From the NCBI GenBank assembly GCA_032156805.1, contig JALDXQ010000006.1, positions 19,347 through 83,346 on the forward strand: a stretch of 64,000 nt of DNA, written 5' to 3'. Source of the stretch: Gp6-AA40 sp032156805 (GTDB taxonomy: Bacteria > Acidobacteriota > Vicinamibacteria > Vicinamibacterales > UBA2999). Position 1 is the first letter of the stretch. Every line of letters begins with the position of its first letter. Shown piece by piece: positions 7,938 through 18,100 of the stretch. The notes under the pieces were generated by a model, which ran no database searches, was not told the origin of the DNA, and worked only from the letters and a program-made list of their open reading frames with translations. The translations under genes and the position numbers were made by a program.

Positions 7938-10529
7938 TTCGATTCATCGTCACGAGCAGTAGACTCCTGGCGGCGCGCGATGTCTGGTCCAAGCGAACCG
8001 ACCCCTCGACGGGTACATATCGCCTCGGTGACGCTGGGCTACTACGGCCTGCTGGGAGGATTGCTTTCGTTCGCGGGCTGGGCTGCCGACCTGCCACGCC
8101 TGACCGACTGGGTCGGCGAGGGCATCTCGATTCAGCCGAACGCAACCCTCGCCGCAACGCTCGGAGGCTGCGCTCTTCTCCTGCTGGCATCCGGCCATCA
8201 TTTCATGGCCGCGTTCTGCGGACTCACGGTGGCCGCCATCGGCGGCAGCGTTCTCTATCAGTACATCTCGGGTACCGATCTTCAGATCGATACGCTGCTG
8301 ATGTTCGGGCGCGAATGGGGGCGCACAGGGGTGCTCTCCCCAGGGCGAATGGGTCCGCCCGGCGCCGTGTCCTGGACGATCATGGGTCTGACGATCGTCA
8401 TCGCTTCCCTCTTTCGCCGGCCAGGGACCGGCCTGCGAGGGGTGGTCCCGCTGCTGGCATCGTTGACGAGCGCGATCTCCAGTCTGTCGCTCATCGGATA
8501 TCTCTACGGCGCATCTACGCTGTACACCATTCCGACGGCGACGGTCATTGCCCTGCAAACCTCCACCTTCATCCTGGCTGTCTCACTCGGCTTGATGCTG
8601 GCGATTCCCGAGTTCGGCCCGATGCGGCTCTTCAGCGACCCGGGACCGGCAGGGTTGCTGGTCAGGCGAATCCTCCCCGCCCTGATCGTCGTGCCGGTGG
8701 TCCTCGGCTTTATCCGGCTGGTTGGAGAACAGGCCGACCTGTTCGACCCCGCGTTCGGCACCGCGTCGCGCACACTGGCGGAGATCGGACTCCTCATGGG
8801 CCTGCTCTGGTGGACGGCCACCGCGATCAGCCGGCAGACGCGCGCACGCGCGCGCGTCGAAGAGGAACTGCGCGAGAGTCAGAATCAGCTGCAGATCGAC
8901 CTCGCGGACAGCCAACTGGTTCAGCGTGTCAGTGCCGAGATCATTCGTGAAGGTGATGAGCAGTCGCTCTACGACACCATCATCGATGCCGCGCTGACCA
9001 TCATGCAGTCCAAGAGCGCGACCCTCCAGGTCTACGACGCCGAGCGCGGTGACCTGCGATTCCTCAGCGCACGAGGACTGGACGACGAGGCCATGGCGTA
9101 CTGGCAGTCAGTCAGCAGCAACCCCGCCATGTGTGGAAGGGCGCTGCGTACCGGCGAACGCGTGATGGTCGGTGACGTCCTGAATGAGCCGATGTTCGGG
9201 ACGAAAGACGTGGTGGCGTTTCGCCGGTTCGGCATCCGTGCCGTCCAGACGACGCCGCTCTTCTCGCGAACCGGTGCGCTGCTCGGCATGCTGTCCACGC
9301 ACTGGACCACACCGCACGAGCCATCGGAACGCGCGCAACGACTGCTCGATATCCTGGCCAGGCAGGCCGCCGACTTGATCGAGCGCAGGCGAGCGGAGGA
9401 TGCCCTGCGCGACGCGGACCGCCGCAAGGATGAATTCCTGGTGACGCTGGCGCACGAGCTGCGCAACCCGCTCGCGCCCATTCGAACAGCCGTGGATCTG
9501 ATGAAGCAGTCGCCGGCCACCGGCGAGAGCGAGGGAGTGACCTGGGCGCGGGATGTTCTCGATCGTCAGACGGCGCTCATGGCGCGGCTGCTCGACGATC
9601 TCCTGGACGTCGGGCGCATTGCGCGCGACAAGCTGGAACTTCGGACAACGCGCATGGACATCGGCACACTCATCCGGGAGGCCGTTGCCATGAATCGGCC
9701 TCTGGTCGAGGAGTTCGGACACGAGCTGACGGTCGTGGTTCCCGACGAGCCAATGTACGTGAATGCCGATCCGGCGCGACTCACGCAGGTCTTCGGCAAT
9801 CTCTTGAACAATGCCTGCCGCTATACGCCCTCTGGCGGACGAATCGCCGTCACGGCCGCACGGCAGGGAGAAGATGTCGTCGTGCGCGTGCAGGACAACG
9901 GCATCGGCATTCCATCCGACCGCCTCTCGAGCATCTTCGACATGTTCTCCCAGGTCGACCGCTCCCTGGAACGATCGCAACGCGGCCTGGGCATCGGGCT
10001 GCACCTGGTGAAGCGGCTCGTCGGCATGCACGGCGGCAGCGTCACGGCGCACAGCGACGGCGACGGCAAGGGCAGCGAGATCGTCGTGCACTTGCCGCTG
10101 CTGGCCACGGCCCCTCCCGGCGACCTGCCCGCAACAACTGCCCCCGAGGCGACTGCGGCTTCACCGCGTCGCATTCTGGTGGTCGACGACAACGCGGATG
10201 CCGCTCAGGCGCTCGCTCTGCTGCTGGAGGTGTGCGGGCACGAGACCCATGCGGTGCACGACGGAATCGCCGCACTCGACGCCGCCGAACGGCTGCGTCC
10301 GGATACGATTCTTCTGGATATCGGCCTGCCCAGGTTGAATGGGTTCGAGGTCTGCCGGCGAATTCGCGAGCAGCCCTGGGGCAAGGGCATCGTGGTGATT
10401 GCGCTGACAGGCTGGGGGCAGGAAGTGGATCGCCGCCGCTCGCACGAGTCTGGCTTCGACCACCACATCGTCAAACCGGTCGAGCACGCAACGCTCGTCA
10501 AGCTGCTCGAGCGCGACGATCGCCGCTAG
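7929..10529 (+). CDS. Membrane hybrid sensor histidine kinase (multi-TM, GAF, HisKA, HATPase, receiver)
   Basis: The protein has about 866 residues. The first 300 contain seven or eight hydrophobic helices, an integral sensor of unrecognised family. A GAF domain follows (about 335-485), then a HisKA box (KDEFLVTLAHELRNPL; His about 509), an ATPase domain (DNGIGIPSDRL, RGLGIGLHLVKRLV) and a C-terminal receiver (about 745-865) with RILVVDDN and phospho-acceptor Asp in TILLDIGLPRLNG. The start is uncertain. A TTG at 7917 directly follows the upstream stop, the ATG at 7929 lies in a palindrome, and an ATG at 7980 begins MSGPSEPTPRRV; none has a good ribosome site. Its 3' end overlaps the convergent kinase gene by four bases. 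The stimulus is unknown. Confidence 0.87.
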   Translation: MNLFDSSSRAVDSWRRAMSGPSEPTPRRVHIASVTLGYYGLLGGLLSFAGWAADLPRLTDWVGEGISIQPNATLAATLGGCALLLLASGHHFMAAFCGLTVAAIGGSVLYQYISGTDLQIDTLLMFGREWGRTGVLSPGRMGPPGAVSWTIMGLTIVIASLFRRPGTGLRGVVPLLASLTSAISSLSLIGYLYGASTLYTIPTATVIALQTSTFILAVSLGLMLAIPEFGPMRLFSDPGPAGLLVRRILPALIVVPVVLGFIRLVGEQADLFDPAFGTASRTLAEIGLLMGLLWWTATAISRQTRARARVEEELRESQNQLQIDLADSQLVQRVSAEIIREGDEQSLYDTIIDAALTIMQSKSATLQVYDAERGDLRFLSARGLDDEAMAYWQSVSSNPAMCGRALRTGERVMVGDVLNEPMFGTKDVVAFRRFGIRAVQTTPLFSRTGALLGMLSTHWTTPHEPSERAQRLLDILARQAADLIERRRAEDALRDADRRKDEFLVTLAHELRNPLAPIRTAVDLMKQSPATGESEGVTWARDVLDRQTALMARLLDDLLDVGRIARDKLELRTTRMDIGTLIREAVAMNRPLVEEFGHELTVVVPDEPMYVNADPARLTQVFGNLLNNACRYTPSGGRIAVTAARQGEDVVVRVQDNGIGIPSDRLSSIFDMFSQVDRSLERSQRGLGIGLHLVKRLVGMHGGSVTAHSDGDGKGSEIVVHLPLLATAPPGDLPATTAPEATAASPRRILVVDDNADAAQALALLLEVCGHETHAVHDGIAALDAAERLRPDTILLDIGLPRLNGFEVCRRIREQPWGKGIVVIALTGWGQEVDRRRSHESGFDHHIVKPVEHATLVKLLERDDRR

Positions 10530-12160
10530 CCGGCCTGCGCTCCTTCGGCCTTGCGCTTTCCCGCCGCCGCTGCGAGAGCATTGAACAATTGCGCTTCGGC
10601 CACCGGTTTCACCAGGTGTGCATCGAACCCGGCGTCCGCCGTGCGTTCGCGATCCTGCTGCTGGCCCCAGCCAGTCAACGCGATGAGCGTCAGGCGCCGG
10701 CCTTCGGTCGATCGAAGACGCAGTTGCCGCGCCGCCTCGTAACCGTCCATCTTCGGCATCCCGAGGTCGAGCAGCACGATGTCCGGCTCGAACGCCCTGG
10801 CGACGGCGAGAGCTTCCGCACCATCGTGTGCCGTGCGAACCTCGTGGCCGGCGAGCTGCAGCTGCAGGGCTAACGCTTCGGCTGCGTCGTGATTATCGTC
10901 GACCACGAGGATCCGTTGCGGGGCGACCTCCGGAATCACCCCCTGGTCCTTTCGCTGGCTCGAGAGGACACCAAGCGGAGACGCCATGACCGGCAGCCGC
11001 ACCGTGAACTCGCACCCGCGGCCCTGACCATCACTGTGGACCGACACACTGCCGCCGTGCATCTCGGTGAGGCGACGGACAAGTGCGAGTCCGATGCCAA
11101 GCCCTCCCTGCGCGCGCTCTGACTTGGAGTGCACCTGCGTGAACAGCTCGAAGACCCGCGGTATCAGCTCCGGCGCGATCCCGATGCCGGTGTCGGCGAT
11201 CTTGATCGCGACGTTCTGGCCCTCTCGCCGTACGCTCAACCGGATGTGTCCGCCCGGATCCATGAACTTCGCCGCGTTGTGCAGAATGTTGGCGATCACC
11301 TGCACCAGCCGGGTCTTGTCCCCTTCGACGCTAATCAACTCGTCGGGCAGATCGATTTCCAGGACATGGTGATGCGTGTCGATCGCCGGCCGCGCCGTTT
11401 CGACCGCGCGCGCGACGATCGCGCCAATGAGCACCGGCTCCAGCTGCAGCGTGATCATGCCGCGCGTAATGCGCGAGACGTCCAGCAGGTCGTCAATCAG
11501 ACTTACGAGATGCTCGACCTGCCGCTCGATCACATCGCGGGCGCGGTTCCGATGCGGTTCGGCCAGCTCTTTCAGCCGCAGCAACTCGACGGCCGTCCGA
11601 ATCGGCGCCAGCGGGTTGCGCAGCTCGTGAGCGAGCATTGCCAGGAACTCGTCCTTGCGATGGTTCGCCTCCTGCAGCGCCTGCGTCGTGGCTTCCAACG
11701 CCGACGTGCGCTCGGTGACCCGCTCCTCGAGCTCGCTGTTGAGCCGTTCGAGCGCCCGTGTCTTTCGAAACAGCTCGGCAAAGATGCTGACCTTCGCGCG
11801 CAGGATCGCCGGCACGACCGGCACGGGCACGTAGTCGACCGCGCCACACTCGTAGCCGCGCAGTCGATCCAGATCGGTCATGAGAATCGCGGACACGAAG
11901 ATGATAGACGTCTTCTGAAACCGCGGGTGCTGCCGGATCATGGCCGCAAGCTCGTAGCCATCGAGATCAGGCATGCACACGTCAACGAGCACGACGGCGA
12001 TCTCGTTGTCGAGCAGGCACTGCAGCGCCTCGCTCGCCGAGCTTACCGTGATCAGGTTCTCACCCAGCTCGCCCAGGATCGTTTCGTAGGTGAGCAGCTT
12101 CGATGGCTGATCGTCCACCAACAGGATGTTGACCCGGTCGATGCGCGTCGTTGGGACCAT
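10526..12160 (-). CDS. Soluble receiver-HisKA-HATPase-receiver hybrid kinase
   Basis: This 544-residue cytoplasmic protein starts with a receiver (residues 11-130, VNILLVDDQP; Asp in VVLVDVCMPDLDG). A coiled linker (about 135-165), a HisKA domain (KDEFLAMLAHELRNPL), an ATPase domain (ADTGIGIAPELI, QGGLGIGLALVRRL) and a second receiver (LVVDDNHDAAEA; Asp in IVLLDLGMPKMDG) follow. A receiver at the front suggests it accepts phosphate from another kinase. The obvious candidate is the giant HAMP kinase, whose stop lies 12 bases upstream on the same strand. The Shine-Dalgarno GAGGA sits inside that gap, right after the upstream stop, so the two are almost certainly one transcript and possibly translationally coupled. 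No DNA-binding output domain is present, so the final output is elsewhere. Confidence 0.88.
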   Translation of the reverse strand: MVPTTRIDRVNILLVDDQPSKLLTYETILGELGENLITVSSASEALQCLLDNEIAVVLVDVCMPDLDGYELAAMIRQHPRFQKTSIIFVSAILMTDLDRLRGYECGAVDYVPVPVVPAILRAKVSIFAELFRKTRALERLNSELEERVTERTSALEATTQALQEANHRKDEFLAMLAHELRNPLAPIRTAVELLRLKELAEPHRNRARDVIERQVEHLVSLIDDLLDVSRITRGMITLQLEPVLIGAIVARAVETARPAIDTHHHVLEIDLPDELISVEGDKTRLVQVIANILHNAAKFMDPGGHIRLSVRREGQNVAIKIADTGIGIAPELIPRVFELFTQVHSKSERAQGGLGIGLALVRRLTEMHGGSVSVHSDGQGRGCEFTVRLPVMASPLGVLSSQRKDQGVIPEVAPQRILVVDDNHDAAEALALQLQLAGHEVRTAHDGAEALAVARAFEPDIVLLDLGMPKMDGYEAARQLRLRSTEGRRLTLIALTGWGQQQDRERTADAGFDAHLVKPVAEAQLFNALAAAAGKRKAEGAQAG

Positions 12161-12172
12161 GTCGATCCTCGT

Positions 12173-15100
12173 TTACCGATGGAGCCACATCCGCAGCGCG
12201 GACAGCAGCTGTTCGGTGTTCACCGGCTTGGCGAGATAATCCGATGCCCCCGCCTCGAAGCACTTCTCGCGGTCCCCTTTCATCGCCTTCGCCGTCAATG
12301 CCACGATCGGCAGACGACGAAGCTCCGGGTTCTCGCGAATCTTCTGCATCGTCTGGTAACCGTCCATCTCGGGCATCATGATGTCCATCAGGACGATCGA
12401 CACGCCCGGTGTCCGTTCGAGGAGCGAGGCCGCCTCGCTGCCCGTACTGGCGGTGAGCACCTTCATGCCGCGCCGTTCGAGCACGCTGCTCAACGCAAAG
12501 ATGTTCCGCACGTCATCGTCGACGACGAGCACTGACTTGCCCACGAGGTCATCGTCGGATCGGTGCAGGCGATCGAGCATCTTCTGCTTCTCAGGCGGCA
12601 GATCCGACACCACGCGGTGCAGGAACAACGCCGTCTCGTCGAGCAGCCGTTCCGGCGATTCGACGCCCTTCACGACCACGCTGCGCGCGAGCATGTGAAG
12701 CTGTGCGTCTTCTTCCGGTGAAAGCTCTCGCCCGGTAAAGACCACCACCGGTACGTCGGACAACCTCTTGTCACCGCTGATCTGCTCGAGCACCTCGAAG
12801 CCGGACATGTCCGGCAGGCGCAGGTCGAGCACGACGCAGTCGCAGGGCTGCTCGGTGAGCGCGGCCAGAGCGGCAGCGCCGCTGTCGGCGGTCACGATAT
12901 CGAGATCGTCGTGGCCCAGCAGCTCCTTGATGCTCATCTGCTCCGCCGCGTTGTCCTCGACGACCAGCAGCCGCTTCCGTCTCGGTTCGGCATAGGCCTT
13001 GAGGCGCGACACGGCGGCGGCCAGACCTTCCTTGGTGGTCGGCTTGGTGATGAACGCGAACGCACCGCGCGCCAACCCGTGCTGACGATCCTCGTCCAGG
13101 CTCACGATCTGAACCGGAATGTGCCGCGTTTCCGGGTCCTGCTTCAACTGACTCAGCACGGTCCATCCGAGCATGTCCGGCAGGAAGAGATCGAGCGACA
13201 CGGCGGTCGGCCGCCATTGACGCGCCAGCGCCAGGGCGTCGACGCCACGCGCCGCAACCAGCGCCTTCAGCCCCCTGTCGTGCGCCAGGTCCATCAGGAT
13301 TCGCGCGTAGTGCGGATCGTCTTCGACGATCAGCATCGTCGAGTCTCCCGGATGGATACTCTCGCGATCGTCGAGCACGACATCGACAGTGCGTTCGGGC
13401 TGACGCGCGACGGTGAAACGCGCGCGCCCGTCGGCGGGGACTGCTGCTTGATCGGCATCCGCGCGACCCGCGACGGTCGGCCCGGCGTAACGCAGCGGCA
13501 AATAGAGCGTGAAGGTACTGCCGACACCGGGCGTGCTGCGCAACTGGATCTCGCCGCCGAGCAGTCCCGCAAGCTCGCGACTGATCGCCAGGCCCAGGCC
13601 GGTGCCGCCGTACTTACGGCTGGTGCTTGCGTCAGCCTGCTGAAACGCCTCGAATACGATGCGCTGCTTCTCCGGCGGAATACCAATTCCTGTGTCGGAG
13701 ACCTCGAATGCGACGACGGCGCCGCTCTGGCTGAGAACCGGATGCGACGCAGACCACCCACCAGTCGCCGACGTCAGGTTGAGACGGACACCACCGTGCG
13801 AAGTGAACTTGAACGCGTTCGAGAGCAGGTTCTTCAGCACCTGCTGGAGACGCTTCACGTCGGTCACCATGCTCCGGCCCAGTTGCGCCTCCACGATGAC
13901 GTCGAATCCCAGGTTCCGGCTCTCGGCCTCGTGCTTGAACGTGCGGCCCACCATGTCGAGGAGGTTGGAGAAGAACACCTCCTCCGCCTCCACCGTCACC
14001 GTTCCTGACTCGATCTTCGAGAGATCGAGAATGTCGGTGATCAGGTTCAGGAGATCCGTTCCCGCGCTGTGGATCGTTCGCGCGAACTCGACCTGCTTGT
14101 TGGAGAGATTGCCTTCCGGGTTGTCGGTCAACTGCTGGCCGAGGATCAGGATGCTGTTGAGCGGCGTCCGCAGCTCGTGCGACATGTTGGCGAGGAACTC
14201 TGACTTGTACTTCGATGTCAATGCGAGTTCGGCGGCCTTGTCCTCGAGTGCGCGCCGCGCCTGCTCGATTTCCTGGTTCTTCCGTTCGACCTCCACGTTC
14301 TGTTCGGCGAGCTGCTGCGCCTTCTGTGCCAGCTGCTCGTTGGTCTGCTGCAGCTCCTTCTGCTGTGCCTGGAGTTCACCGGCGAGCTGCTGCGACTGCT
14401 TGAGCAACCCTTCGGTCTGCATCGTCGCTTCGATACTGTTCAGCACGATGCCGATACTGGCGGTGAGCTGATCCAGGAACGCGAGGTGGGTCGCTGAGAA
14501 CTCGTTGAGCGAGGCAAGACCGAGGACCGCCTTGATCTGCCCCTCGAACACGACCGGCAGGACGACGACGTTGCGCGGCAGCGCCTGGAAGAAGACGGAT
14601 CCGACAGGCACCGTGTCCCTGGGCACATCGGACACGAGGATGCGCTTCTTGTCGCGCGCGCACTGCCCGACGAACCCCTCGCCGAGACGAAGCGCGGGTG
14701 GATACGCGCGCTCCTGCGCATCGGCGTAGCTGGCCAGGATCCTCAGCGTTGGCGTCGACTCCGAGTCCATCTGGTAGATGACGCCCTGGTGCGCGTTGAT
14801 CAGCGGCACCAGTTCGCCGAGCAGGAGCTGCCCGACGGTCATCAGATCGCGCTGCCCCTGCAGCATGCCAGTGAACCGTGCCAAATTAGTCTTGAGCCAG
14901 TCCTGCTCGGTGTTGGTGTCGGTCGTCAACCGCAGGTTGTCGATCATCGTGTTGATGTTGTCTTTGAGCTCGGCCACCTCGCCGCGCGCATCGACCTGAA
15001 TCGACCGGGTCAGGTCGCCCTTGGTCACGGCAGTGGCCACCTCGGCGATCGCGCGTACCTGCGTGGTCAGGTTCGCGGCCAGCAGGTTGACGTTGCCGGT

Positions 15101-18100
15101 GAGGTCCTTCCACGTGCCGGCGGCACCCGGCACGTTCGCCTGACCACCAAGCCGTCCTTCGACGCCGACCTCGCGCGCCACGGATGTCACCTGGTCGGCA
15201 AACGTCGCCAGCGTTCCCGTCATGTTGTTGATCGTGTCCGCGAGCGCGGCTACCTCACCCTTGGCTTTCACGGTCAGGTTCTGCTCGAGATCGCCGTCGG
15301 CCACTGCGGTAACGACCTTGACGATGCCGCGAACCTGCTCCGTAAGGTTGGCGGCCATGACGTTGACATTGTCGGTGAGGTCTTTCCATGTACCGGCCAC
15401 ACCAGGCACCTGCGCCTGACCACCGAGCAGCCCTTCAGTTCCGACCTCGCGCGCCACCCGCGTGACTTCGGCCGCGAAGGCGTTCAACTGATCGACCATC
15501 GTGTTGATGGTGTTCTTCAGCTCGAGAATCTCGCCCTTCACATCGACGGTGATCTTGCGTGACAGGTCGCCGCGCGCCACCGCGGTGGTCACTTCGGCGA
15601 TGTTCCGGACCTGGGTCGTGAGGTTGGCGGCAAGCAGGTTGACGTTGTCGGTGAGGTCCTTCCACGTGCCGGCGACGCCCGGCACGACGGCCTGACCGCC
15701 GAGACGCCCGTCGGTGCCGACCTCGCGCGCCACGCGTGTCACCTCGGCGGCAAAGGAGCGCAACTGCTCGACCATCGTGTTGAGCGTTTCCTTGAGCAGC
15801 AGGATCTCGCCGCGCACGTCGACCGTGATCTTCTTGGAGAGGTCGCCGCTGGCAATCGCGATCGCAACTTCGTTGATGTTGCGCACCTGCGCCGTCAGGT
15901 TGCTGGCCATGAAGTTGACGTTGTCGGTCAGGTCCTTCCACGTGCCGGCGACACCGGGTACCTGCGCCTGACCACCCAGCTTCCCTTCGGTGCCGACCTC
16001 GCGTGCCACGCGTGTGACTTCCGCGGCAAAGGCGTTGAGCTGGTCGACCATCGTGTTGACGGTGTTCTTCAGCTCGAGGATTTCGCCCTTGACGTCGACC
16101 GTGATCTTGCGCGACAGGTCACCGCGCGCGATGGCCGTGGCGACGTCCGCGATGTTGCGGACCTGCGCCGTGAGGTTGTTGGCCATCGAGTTGACCGAAT
16201 CGGTCAGGTCTTTCCACGTGCCGGCCACACCGAGCACGTTGGCCTGACCGCCCAGGCGGCCTTCGGATCCGACCTCGCGCGCCACGCGCGTCACTTCGCT
16301 GGCGAACGCGTTGAGCTGATCGACCATCGTGTTGATGGTGTCTTTGATCTGGAGGATTTCACCGCTGACGTCCACGGTGATCTTCTGGCTCAGGTCGCCC
16401 TTGGCGATGGCGGTCGCGACCTTGGACACGTCGCGCCACTGCTCCGTGAGGTTGCCACCCATCGCATTGACCGAGTCGGTGAGATCTTTCCAGGTGCCGG
16501 CGACACCGGACACCTGGGCCTGACCACCGAGCTTTCCGTCGGTGCCGACCTCGCGCGCGACGCGGGTCACTTCCGCCGCGAACGCGTTGAGCTGGTCCAC
16601 CATCGTGTTCAGCGTGTTCTTCAGCTCGAGAATCTCGCCCTTGACGTCAACGGTGATCTTGCGCGACAGGTCGCCGCGCGCCACGGCCGTGGTGACCTCG
16701 GCAATGTTGCGGACCTGCGTCGTGAGGTTGGCGGCCAGCAGGTTGACGTTATCCGTCAAGTCCTTCCACGTCCCGGCGACGCCGGGCACCTGGGCCTGAC
16801 CGCCAAGCTTGCCTTCCGTGCCGACCTCGCGCGCCACGCGCGTCACTTCGCCAGCGAACGCGTTGAGCTGATCGACCATCGTGTTCAGCGTCTGTTTCAG
16901 CTGCAGCACCTCACCGCTGACATCGACGGTGATCTTCTTCGACAGGTCGCCGCCGGCGATGGCGGTGGCAACCTCGGCGATGTTGCGAACCTGCGCCGTC
17001 AGGTTATTGGCCATCGAGTTGACGCTGTCGGTCAGGTCCTTCCAGGTACCGGCCACGCCGAGCACGTTCGCCTGACCACCGAGCCGGCCTTCGGTACCAA
17101 CCTCGCGCGCCACGCGCGTCACCTCACCGGCAAACGCGTTGAGCTGATCCACCATCGTGTTGATGGTTTCCTTGAGCAACAGGATCTCGCCGCTCACGTT
17201 GACGGTGATCTTCTTGGACAAGTCGCCGCGGGCAATGGCGGTCGCGACTTCGGCGATGTTGCGCACCTGGGCCGTCAGGTTGCTCGCCATGAAGTTCACG
17301 TTGTCGGTGAGGTCCTTCCACGTGCCGGCAACACCGGAGACCTGCGCCTGGCCACCCAGTTTTCCGTCAGTGCCGACTTCGCGCGCCACGCGCGTGACTT
17401 CGCCGGCGAACGCATTGAGCTGATCGACCATCGTGTTGATGGTGTTCTTCAACTCCAGGATCTCGCCGCGCACGTCGACGGTGATCTTGCGCGACAGGTC
17501 GCCGCGCGCCACGGCCGTCGTCACTTCCGCGATGTTGCGCACCTGGTCGGTCAGGTTGCGCGCCATGGCGTTGACCGAGTCGGTGAGGTCCTTCCATGTA
17601 CCGGCCACACCGGGCACTACCGCCTGACCACCGAGACGTCCTTCCGTGCCGACTTCCTGCGCCACGCGCGTGACTTCCGATGCAAACGACCGCAGCTGGT
17701 CGACCATCGTGTTGATCGCTTCTTTCAGCTGCAGGATTTCGCCACGGACATCGACCGTGATCTTGCGGGAGAGGTCGCCGCTGGCGACAGCGATTGTCAC
17801 TTCCGAGATGTTGCGGACCTGCGCCGTCAGGTTGCTCGCCATCGAATTGACGCTGTCGGTCAGATCCTTCCAGACGCCGCTGACGTCCCGGACCTGCGCC
17901 TGGCCGCCCAGCTTGCCGTCCGTTCCAACTTCGCGCGCCACGCGCGTGACTTCTGACGTGAAGATGCCGAGCTGCTCGATCATCGTGTTGACGATCGTGG
18001 CGGAGCGGAGGAACTCGCCTTCGAGCGGCCGGCCGTCGACGTCGAGCCGCACAGTCTGCAGCAGGTCGCCCTTGGCGACAGCCGCAAGCGCGCGTGTGAC

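Noticed and set aside
11129..12535. Long plus-strand open frame of about 468 codons opposite the hybrid kinase genes
   Set aside because: It is antisense to well-supported kinase domains, spans the gap between two genes and shows no domain; high GC makes such frames common.
14891..17926. Regular repeats that might suggest a CRISPR-like or satellite array
   Set aside because: The period is 276 bp, every unit is in frame and encodes a HAMP domain with conserved protein motifs.
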